From positions 1-5,201 of the forward strand of contig WQZL01000167.1 of NCBI GenBank assembly GCA_009780755.1: a stretch of 5,201 bases of DNA, read 5' to 3'. The stretch's first letter is position 1. Each line of letters starts with the position of its first letter. A model generated the notes under the pieces. It saw nothing but the letters and a program-made list of their open reading frames with translations. It was not told where the DNA came from and made no database searches. Below, in pieces: positions 1 through 4,410 of the stretch. Made by a program: the position numbers and the translations under genes. Source of the stretch: Promicromonosporaceae bacterium. Lineage in GTDB: Bacteria; Actinomycetota; Actinomycetes; Actinomycetales; Cellulomonadaceae.

Positions 1-398
1 AGATGGCCCGCCACCTAGCTCGTTGGGACCCCGAGCTAAAGCTGATCGCGTTGCGCTACTCGAATGTCATGGAGCCGGAGGATTATGCACGTTTCGAGGA
101 TTGGCAGCATGACGCCAAGCTCCGCCGCTGGAACCTGTGGAGCTACATTGACGCGCGTGACGGCGCCCAAGCGGTGCGCCGGGCACTGGAGGCCGATCTA
201 CTCGGCTGGGAGGCGTTCATCATCGCCAACGCCGACAACGTGATGCGCCGCGACTCAGAATCGCTGCTGGCCGAGGAGTTTCCCAACGTCCCCCACCGCC
301 GCCCTATCGTGGGCCGCGAAACCCTCCTAAGCATCGACAAGGCCCGCCGCCTCCTCGGCTACGAACCCGAGTACGCGTGGCAAGACCAGGTGGCCTAA
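1..398 (+). CDS. NAD-dependent epimerase/dehydratase (extended SDR), C-terminal part
   Basis: This is the C-terminal ~131 residues of a nucleotide-sugar epimerase/dehydratase-like protein; the reading frame is open at the left edge, so the N-terminus is missing. Visible family features are ALRYSNVM (the strand normally reading LRxxNVYGP in extended SDRs), then WSYIDARDGAQAVRRAL, matching the usual 'hvdDva.a...al' segment, then FIIANADNVM, and near the end SIDKARRLLGYEPEY, which matches the family's 'D.sKar.lLGy.P' ending. The Rossmann GxxGxxG and catalytic YxxxK lie in the missing part, so activity cannot be assessed. Such enzymes act in the cytoplasm on sugar nucleotides or related substrates using bound NAD(P); the substrate here is unknown. 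The Met codon at base 3 is probably internal, because the protein family is ~300 residues long. It is the only gene on this side of the tRNA that appears intact, and nothing ties it to xylose use. Confidence 0.8.
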   Translation, partial: MARHLARWDPELKLIALRYSNVMEPEDYARFEDWQHDAKLRRWNLWSYIDARDGAQAVRRALEADLLGWEAFIIANADNVMRRDSESLLAEEFPNVPHRRPIVGRETLLSIDKARRLLGYEPEYAWQDQVA

Positions 399-444
399 CT
401 GCCTCAACTGAAACGCCACATCCCTCGGGCCAAAAACGTAGCCG

Positions 445-467
445 TTCGGCAGGGGCATCCTGTCGGG
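445..467 (+). terminator. Weak stem-loop after the epimerase gene, possible terminator
   Basis: TTCGGCAGG and CCTGTCGGG can pair as a 9-bp stem with three G·T pairs around a 5-nt loop, starting 46 nt after the epimerase stop. There is no T-run after it, so intrinsic termination is only a possibility. It could equally be chance pairing in GC-rich DNA. Confidence 0.25.
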
Positions 468-481
468 CAGAGCGGCAGTGT

Positions 482-509
482 TTGTCAGTGGGTTGGGGAA
501 CAATAAAAG
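482..509 (+). promoter_or_regulatory. Possible promoter upstream of the broken gene
   Basis: TTGTCA (482-487) is a good -35 match and is followed after 16 bp by TAAAAG (504-509), a 4/6 match to the -10 consensus. A transcript would start near 516, about 48 nt before the ATG at 564. The local AT-richness (GGAACAATAAAAGG) stands out from the surroundings, but the match is modest. Confidence 0.25.
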
Positions 510-563
510 GTATGAGTTCGGAAGCGTTCTTCCTGTTTCGCGATCTAGGAACGAGGTGCTGAC

Positions 564-1237
564 ATGTCCGCTGATGCCGCTAGCTACGGCCATCCCTTGC
601 CGCGTCTTACCGCCGATGACCGCGAGTGGTACGCCGAGCGCGCTGCGTCCGAGGGTGGGTCACGGGCCATCCTCGACTTGCAGATCAAGTCAAACGTTCG
701 CGCCCGCTTGGGTGCCGCACCATCGAATTTCGACCGAAAGCACTCGCCTTGCTGATCGACCTGGCCTGTGAGACGACTGGCGCTCCGAAGACCCAATCGA
801 GGCCGCTCGTTTCGTGGTTTCGGATGCGGCCGCCACCCTATGGTCGGCGTACCGACTGAACTTTGGCGGAGGTGATTGCCGGAATGCTTCGCTCCTCGGA
901 TGCTTGGGGCTAGTTTGCCGACGCCTACCTGCGCGCCGCCGACATAGCAGTGAGAAACGATGACAATGAGCGGCGACGTGACCCGAACCGCGCCGCCCGC
1001 CTCAGCCAATGGCACCGCTTGCTCATTGAACAGCTCTTACACGGCGAGTTTGAGGATCGACTAGATGCCCTCGTCGAACACCCGGCGCTGGCCGTGCCGG
1101 AGCGCACCTTCCTCCAGGCCCAACTGGCAAAGCAGCGTGGTGACGACGAAGCCGCCTCCCGGTTGATCCGTGAATTCCTCATCAAGCTGCCAGGTCACGG
1201 GGAATTCCTAGCGTTCGCCCAAGAAATAAGCGCCTGA
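564..1237 (+). pseudogene. Frameshifted remnant of an unrecognised ~220-residue protein gene
   Basis: I do not recognise the family. The ATG at 564 follows a plausible ribosome site (GAGGT, 554-558). The first ~50 codons (MSADAASYGHPLPRLTADDR...) are in frame 3, which stops at 753-755. From about 713 a protein-like frame continues in frame 2 (TIEFRPKALALLIDLACE, ends ~772). It then moves to frame 1 (WRSEDPIEAARFVVSDAA..., ~775-864, up to AYRLNF), and from 866 returns to frame 2 (AEVIAGMLRSSDAWG, then TAG at 911-913, then FADAYLRAADIAVRNDDNE...) to the TGA at 1235-1237. The last ~108 codons are open and end ...EFLAFAQEISA. The pieces join end to end, are rich in Ala, Leu, Arg and Glu, and look mostly helical, as expected from one soluble protein. 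The start at 950 (GTG) has no ribosome site, which argues against an independent small gene there. Net damage is about three indels plus one nonsense codon. The alternative is two unrelated small genes (564-755 and 950-1237). The decay reading is inference from frame and composition. Confidence 0.5.
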
Positions 1238-1369
1238 CCTGGCGTTAGGGACGACGCAGGTTAAATCCCAGGAAGTCGCGGGCGCCAACGACCTAGCCGG
1301 TTGCATCGCTTGATGCTTCGCTCCCGTGAACCGCTTGGGTTTTGATGCCGTGCCGACAATGCACTACAT

Positions 1370-1409
1370 CCGCCCGCTTGGAGCGCCATCCAGGTATGAA
1401 GGCGGGCGG
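1370..1409. repeat. GC-rich stem-loop with nested inner stem
   Basis: CCGCCCGC (1370-1377) is an exact reverse complement of GCGGGCGG (1402-1409), separated by 24 nt. Inside, TTGGA (1378-1382) can pair with TCCAG (1389-1393), stacking directly on the outer stem. This would be an 8-bp outer and a 5-bp inner helix with an unpaired GTATGAAG strand. Its role is unknown: a structured transcript, a distal terminator of the tRNA, or chance in GC-rich sequence. Confidence 0.35.
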
Positions 1410-1438
1410 TGATCCGGGCTGTGCCAACATTCCACGGC

Positions 1439-1463
1439 GGCAGGTTGGCCGGGCCACCTTGCC
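1439..1463 (-). terminator. Imperfect dyad downstream of the tRNA, possible terminator
   Basis: Two 12-bp arms around one central base match at 10 of 12 positions (GGCAGGTTGGCC against the complement of GGCCACCTTGCC). On the minus strand it lies about 95 nt past the tRNA 3' end, where a transcript terminator could sit. No T-run follows it, so the call is tentative. Confidence 0.25.
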
Positions 1464-1556
1464 TGCGGAGACGCTAGAGACGACCAAAGTACCCTGGCCG
1501 CAGCACAGACCCAGCTCATCCCGGCATCCCGAGACAGAACAGCGTGCCCATGAAAG

Positions 1557-1629
1557 TGCGCTTGAAAGGATTCGAACCTTCGACACCCGCTTTAGGAGAG
1601 CGGTGCTCTATCCACTGAGCTACAAGCGC
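1557..1629 (-). tRNA. tRNA-Arg (anticodon CCT)
   Basis: A complete 73-nt cloverleaf reads on the minus strand. The acceptor stem is GCGCTTG/CAAGCGC (7/7 pairs, 1623-1629 with 1558-1564), the D stem is GCTC/GAGC, and the anticodon stem is CCGCT/AGCGG around the 7-nt loop CTCCTAA. The variable loop is GTGTC. The T stem is GAAGG/CCTTT with one G·T pair around TTCGAAT, and the discriminator base is A at 1557. The anticodon CCT (complement of 1594-1596) reads AGG, a rare arginine codon in GC-rich actinobacteria. The 3' CCA is not encoded and must be added after transcription. The gene stands alone, on the same strand as the upstream ROK gene. Confidence 0.96.
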
Positions 1630-1659
1630 GTGCAGCGTCTGGTGGGCGCTGCGGGTTGC

Positions 1660-1665
1660 AGTCTA
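1660..1665 (-). promoter_or_regulatory. Possible -10 element for tRNA-Arg
   Basis: On the minus strand TAGACT fits the actinobacterial TANNNT -10 pattern and lies 30 nt upstream of the mature tRNA 5' end at 1629. No good -35 hexamer is found at 16-18 bp. The tRNA could instead be read through from the ROK gene, whose stop is 97 bp upstream. Confidence 0.3.
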
Positions 1666-1726
1666 GCGGAGGTGCAACACCTAACCTTGGCGGCGCCCGG
1701 CAATTCTGGATCCTGCGACTCGCTTG

Positions 1727-2917
1727 CTATACCCAGCGGGCGGGGTCGGCTAGGACGTCGCGGAGGACTTCCATTGCGCCGCCCGTCATTGCGGCGTAGG
1801 AGCCAGCCGCCGCGCCGCGCACCTCGATTGGTGCGTAAGGGGCCGCCAGCACGCGGTCGTTGATCGCGATAGCAACCTCATCGCGCAGCCAGGGCAGCAG
1901 AATTGCGTAAGCTCCACCGAGTACCACCGTGCCCACATCCACCAGGTTCACAAAGTCACCGAGGGCCGAACCAAGCGCGGCCGCCGCCACCTGCATCGCC
2001 GCCAGCGGCGCCGTCTCGCCTGCCATTAGCGCCTGCGCCAGATCGGCCAGCCGCGCATCATCTGGCATACCGGCAGCCCGCATAAGCGCCGCCTTGCCCG
2101 CGTATTGTTCCAGGCAACCTCGCGCTCCGCAGCCGCAAAGCGGCCCATTCGGGTCGATGACGACGTGCCCGATCTCACCACTCCATCCGCGCTCACCGAG
2201 GAATAACTGTCGGTCCACCACCACGGCGCCACCGATACCCACATTCGCGGTCACGTACAGGAATGACGGCGGCACGTCACCCGCCAGCTCCGCCACCGCT
2301 GCCAGCTTGGCATTGTTCGCCACCACCACTGGCTTCGGATCTAGCCCCAGCAGCGGCACCGGGTCGATGCCCTGCCAACCCAGATTCGGCGCCACCCGCA
2401 GCAGCCCGGTTCCCGAATCGACCAGGCCGGGCAGAGCCAGCCGGGCGCCCGCCACCCGCATCTCGTCGCGCTCACAGCTCTCGATAAGCGACGCCGCCAG
2501 ACGGCCAAGTTCCGTCAGCAGCGCCACCGCGTCGGAGTTGTGGAACTGCCCGCGCACCACCTTTTCCTCGACTACCGCGCCGGTCAGATCCAACACGGTC
2601 GCGCCCAGGTAATCGATGTTCACCTCCAGGCCAATGCCCACCACTGTGCGCGGGGCAGGTACCAGTGGCACCGCCGGGCGTCCGGCTCGCGCTGCGGCCA
2701 CCGGTTCTAGCTCGGTGAGCAGCCCGCCGGCCACCAGACGATCTACCAGCGTGGACACTGTCGCGCGCGCCAAACCAGTCATGGCTGCCACATCGGCGCG
2801 AGAGAGTGGAGCGGGCGAATCGAACACCGCGCGGGCCACCAATTCCAGGTTACGTTCCCGCAAACTGTGTTGGCGCGCGGCAACATGCGACGTCGGCGAG
2901 TGCGAGTCAGTGAACAC
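1727..2917 (-). CDS. xylR: ROK-family transcriptional repressor, probable xylose regulator XylR
   Basis: This 396-residue cytoplasmic protein has the standard ROK repressor plan. An N-terminal winged helix-turn-helix (about residues 20-75; SRADVAAMTGLARATVSTLV is the HTH) is followed by a sugar-kinase-like domain from ~92. The ROK signature lies around GIGGAVVVDRQLFLGERGWS and GEIGHVVID (~227-254). The structural zinc site is His251 with Cys261, Cys263 and Cys268 in CGCGARGCLE. Sugar-contact residues Glu248, His251 and Glu270 are kept, but the place of the catalytic Asp in ROK kinases appears to be Asn202 (VANNAK), and the N-terminal phosphate loop is degenerate. It should therefore sense sugar, not phosphorylate it. 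It is divergent from xylA across 101 bp, so control of xylA/xylB by D-xylose is the natural inference; the ligand itself is not proven. The start is a GTG with AAGGAG abutting it and no other usable start before residue 19, so a leaderless mRNA is possible. Confidence 0.87.
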   Translation of the reverse strand: MFTDSHSPTSHVAARQHSLRERNLELVARAVFDSPAPLSRADVAAMTGLARATVSTLVDRLVAGGLLTELEPVAAARAGRPAVPLVPAPRTVVGIGLEVNIDYLGATVLDLTGAVVEEKVVRGQFHNSDAVALLTELGRLAASLIESCERDEMRVAGARLALPGLVDSGTGLLRVAPNLGWQGIDPVPLLGLDPKPVVVANNAKLAAVAELAGDVPPSFLYVTANVGIGGAVVVDRQLFLGERGWSGEIGHVVIDPNGPLCGCGARGCLEQYAGKAALMRAAGMPDDARLADLAQALMAGETAPLAAMQVAAAALGSALGDFVNLVDVGTVVLGGAYAILLPWLRDEVAIAINDRVLAAPYAPIEVRGAAAGSYAAMTGGAMEVLRDVLADPARWV

Positions 2918-2927
2918 TCCTTGACTC
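2904..2927. promoter_or_regulatory. Candidate operator in the xylR-xylA divergent region
   Basis: GAGTCA (2904-2909) and TGACTC (2922-2927) are perfect inverted arms 12 bp apart. Inside lies a second dyad, AGTGAACACT (2909-2918; AGTG/CACT arms). The dyad covers the xylR start codon and -10 element and overlaps the xylA -35. A repressor bound here would block both promoters, as expected for autoregulated ROK repressors. That XylR is the binder is inference. Confidence 0.4.
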
Positions 2928-2949
2928 TAGCCGAAAAACCAGCAATAGT
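2921..2949 (+). promoter_or_regulatory. xylA promoter
   Basis: TTGACT (-35, 2921-2926; 5/6 consensus) and AATAGT (-10, 2944-2949; 4/6) are separated by 17 bp, the optimal spacing. Transcription would start near 2956, giving xylA a leader of about 63 nt. The -35 overlaps the candidate operator dyad. Confidence 0.6.
2924..2929 (-). promoter_or_regulatory. xylR -10 element, likely leaderless start
   Basis: On the minus strand TAGAGT (TANNNT) is followed by six bases and then the xylR GTG. The usual -10 to start-site distance would put the transcription start on, or next to, the G of the start codon. There is no convincing -35. The element overlaps the xylA -35 on the other strand. Confidence 0.4.
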
Positions 2950-2969
2950 TCATCCGTACAACAAATCCT

Positions 2970-2990
2970 CGGGCAGCGCCACGTTGCCCG
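2970..2990 (+). promoter_or_regulatory. Stem-loop in the xylA leader
   Basis: CGGGCAGCG and CGTTGCCCG pair over 9 bp (one G·T) around the 3-nt loop CCA. It lies downstream of the predicted xylA start site and 13 nt before the AGGAG ribosome site. It could be a second operator half, an mRNA-stabilising hairpin, or a weak attenuator; nothing in the sequence decides among these. Confidence 0.35.
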
Positions 2991-3003
2991 GCTCAACTCG
3001 ATG

Positions 3004-3008
3004 AGGAG
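3004..3008 (+). promoter_or_regulatory. xylA ribosome binding site
   Basis: AGGAG lies 10 nt upstream of the ATG at 3019 and decides the start. The in-frame ATG at 3001 would overlap this site, has no good Shine-Dalgarno sequence of its own, and would add six residues (MRRFPF) not typical of the family. Confidence 0.7.
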
Positions 3009-3018
3009 ATTCCCCTTC

Positions 3019-4173
3019 ATGAGCGACATCAAGTACGCGTTTGGCCTCTGGACAACCGGCTGGCAGGGCGCCGACCCGTTTGGCCCGGTTACCCGCCCCG
3101 CCCTTGACCCGGTGGAGAACATTCGCAAGCTGGCTGAACTCGGCGCGCACGCCTTCACCTTCCACGACAACGATGTGTTCCCCATTAACGCAACGCCAGC
3201 CGAGCGCGCTGCCGCCGTTGATCGCATCAAGGCCGCTTCGGCCGAAACGGGCATGATTTGCGAGATGGTGACCACCGACACCTTCCAGCACCCAATTTTC
3301 AAGGCTGGCGCCTTCACCTCCAACGACCGTGACATCCGCCGCTACGGCTTGCGCAAGGTTCTTAAGCAGGTTGATCTCGGTGCCGAGCTGGGTGCCACCA
3401 CCTTTGTTATGTGGGGTGGCCGCGAGGGCGTCGAGTATGCCAACAGCAAAGATCTGGGCACCGCCCACGCCCGCTACGCCGAGGGCATCGACACCGTCGC
3501 CGCCTACATAAAGGCCAAGGGTTACAACATGCGCGTGGCGCTGGAACCGAAGCCGAATGAGCCGCGCGGCGACATCTTCCTACCCACCATCGGCCACGCC
3601 ATCGCGCTGATTGACACCCTGGACAACGGTGACATCGTCGGCGTGAACCCGGAGACGGGTCACGAGCAGATGGCCGGCCTGAACTACACCCACGGCCTGG
3701 CCCTGGCCATGTACGTGAACAAGCTGTTCCACATCGACCTCAACGGCCAGAACGGCCCGAAGTACGACCAGGATCTTGTGTTCGGTCACGGCAACCTGCT
3801 CGACGCCTTCTTCACCGTTGACCTGCTGGAGAATGGTTCGCCGAACGGCACCATCGCCCCATATCAGGGCTACCGTCACTTCGACTACAAGCCTTCGCGC
3901 ACCGAGGGTGTAGACGGCGTATGGGAGTCGGCTGCTGCCAATATGAAGACCTACTCCCTGCTGGCCGAGAAATCGAAGGCGTACCGTGCCTGCTCCGACG
4001 TGCAGGCCGCGTTCGCTAAGGCTGGGCTGCTCGACACCTCCACCACGATGGACGCGGGTGAGACCTTCGAGTCGTTCCTGGCTGGAGAAGACCCCTGCAT
4101 CGACACCCTGGGTGAGCGGCACGAGGGTCTGGTGCACCTGCACCAGCTCGCGCTAAACCACCTCATCGGCTGA
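3019..4173 (+). CDS. xylA: D-xylose isomerase, class I (Streptomyces type)
   Basis: XylA interconverts D-xylose and D-xylulose in the cytoplasm, the first step of the isomerase pathway. At 384 residues it matches the short class I enzymes (~385-390). Family motifs are clear: WTTGWQGADPFG near the start, TFHDND (His49 and Asp52, the ring-opening pair), MWGGREG (Trp132), EPKPNEPRGD, NPETGHEQMAGLN, FHIDLNGQ, KYDQDLVFGHG and RHFDYKPSRTE. By alignment to Streptomyces enzymes the metal ligands are Glu176, Glu212, His215, Asp240, Asp250, Asp252 and Asp289, with catalytic Lys178; all are present. The commoner NPEVGHE reads NPETGHE here, and the loop before RHFDYKP (~271-285) is a little longer than in Streptomyces; neither should remove activity. 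It is divergent from xylR and followed by xylB after a 237-bp spacer. The start was chosen for the AGGAG site. Confidence 0.97.
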   Translation: MSDIKYAFGLWTTGWQGADPFGPVTRPALDPVENIRKLAELGAHAFTFHDNDVFPINATPAERAAAVDRIKAASAETGMICEMVTTDTFQHPIFKAGAFTSNDRDIRRYGLRKVLKQVDLGAELGATTFVMWGGREGVEYANSKDLGTAHARYAEGIDTVAAYIKAKGYNMRVALEPKPNEPRGDIFLPTIGHAIALIDTLDNGDIVGVNPETGHEQMAGLNYTHGLALAMYVNKLFHIDLNGQNGPKYDQDLVFGHGNLLDAFFTVDLLENGSPNGTIAPYQGYRHFDYKPSRTEGVDGVWESAAANMKTYSLLAEKSKAYRACSDVQAAFAKAGLLDTSTTMDAGETFESFLAGEDPCIDTLGERHEGLVHLHQLALNHLIG

Positions 4174-4186
4174 TAGCCAAAACGTT

Positions 4187-4224
4187 GAGCGGGCCTCGTC
4201 ATCGCCAGATGACAAGGCCCGCTC
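4187..4224 (+). terminator. Long hairpin after xylA, terminator or attenuator
   Basis: Two 17-nt arms (4187-4203 and 4208-4224) pair at 16 positions around the loop GCCA, with a single C·A mismatch. It begins 13 nt after the xylA stop. No T-run follows; instead an 83-nt C-rich tract with no G begins right after it. The hairpin could end transcription, or protect the xylA mRNA 3' end and so lower xylB relative to xylA. Confidence 0.65.
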
Positions 4225-4225
4225 G

Positions 4226-4308
4226 CCCATCTCCCCACCTCATCCCCCCACCCCTCATCTCCACCCCCCACCCCTCATCCCCCCCCCACCTCATCTCCAC
4301 CCCCCATC
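4226..4308. repeat. C-rich, G-free low-complexity repeat tract
   Basis: 83 consecutive bases contain no G. The tract is built from imperfect units of the form C(n)-ACC(CC)TCATC, some followed by TCCA, about five copies with C-runs of 4 to 9. The transcript would be unstructured and C-rich, the kind of sequence the Rho factor binds. The opposite strand has at least five runs of four or more G and could form a G-quadruplex. Such tracts are prone to length change by slippage. Confidence 0.8.
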
Positions 4309-4311
4309 GTT

Positions 4312-4377
4312 GAGGTCGGTCGTTTGCGTCGAAGTCGGTAACTCGAGTTACCGATCTCAACGCAAACTACCGATCTC
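4312..4377. repeat. 66-bp near-perfect palindrome upstream of xylB
   Basis: Two 33-bp arms (4312-4344 and 4345-4377) meet with no spacer and match at 28 of 33 positions. The centre, TCGGTAACTCGAGTTACCGA (4335-4354), is a perfect 20-bp palindrome. Each arm also contains a short direct repeat: GAGGTCGGTC at 4312 and GAAGTCGGTA at 4331, and TACCGATCTC at 4349 and 4368, both spaced 19 bp. GTTTGCGTC (4322-4330) is mirrored by AACGCAAAC (4359-4367). It ends 21 nt before the xylB ribosome site. It may be a multi-site operator, a cruciform or strong mRNA hairpin, or a copy of a dispersed intergenic repeat. Confidence 0.85.
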
Positions 4378-4398
4378 GATGAACAACCTTCTATTTCT

Positions 4399-4404
4399 AA
4401 GGAG
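4399..4404 (+). promoter_or_regulatory. xylB ribosome binding site
   Basis: AAGGAG lies 6 nt upstream of GTG at 4411, a strong match at good spacing. It fixes the start of xylB, whose first residues (MALVAGIDTST) match the expected N-terminus of FGGY kinases. Confidence 0.85.
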
Positions 4405-4410
4405 CAAGCC

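Larger units (their letters stand above)
1238..1556. other. Gene-less region between the broken gene and the tRNA
   Basis: No convincing coding sequence is seen here. The open frames that cross it on both strands also run through the tRNA and have Ser/Arg/Pro/Cys-rich, non-protein-like translations. It holds two GC-rich inverted repeats (1370-1409 and 1439-1463, listed separately). The first ~130 bases have no structure I can name. It lies on the 3' side of the minus-strand tRNA, so part of it is probably tRNA trailer. Confidence 0.5.

Noticed and set aside
584..1015. Open frame of 143 codons on the minus strand
   Set aside because: Its translation is rich in Arg, Ser, Pro and Gly with no motif. 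It lies opposite the broken plus-strand gene and has no ribosome site; it looks like an antisense shadow.
884..1324. Twelve-base direct repeat ATGCTTCGCTCC at 884-895 and 1313-1324
   Set aside because: A match of this length is expected about once by chance in a window of this size, and its surroundings are not similar.
1557..1629. tRNA-Arg as an integration site for a mobile element
   Set aside because: No integrase gene and no direct copy of the tRNA 3' end is seen in the 1.5 kb on its 3' side within the window.
1342..1863. Open frame of 173 codons on the plus strand
   Set aside because: It runs through the whole tRNA gene and into the 3' end of the ROK gene, and its translation is low-complexity Arg/Pro. 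It is not a gene.
3001..3018. Earlier ATG at 3001 as the xylA start
   Set aside because: It overlaps the AGGAG ribosome site of the ATG at 3019 and would add residues not seen in class I xylose isomerases.
2950..3468. Open frames on the minus strand opposite xylA (also 3580-4143)
   Set aside because: They are mirror frames of a clearly coding xylA with GC-biased third positions, and they match no family.
4312..4377. CRISPR-like or insertion-sequence origin of the repeats before xylB
   Set aside because: There are only two copies of the box per arm, arranged as a mirror, with no regular repeat-spacer series. The element is too short for a transposon and shows no flanking target duplication.
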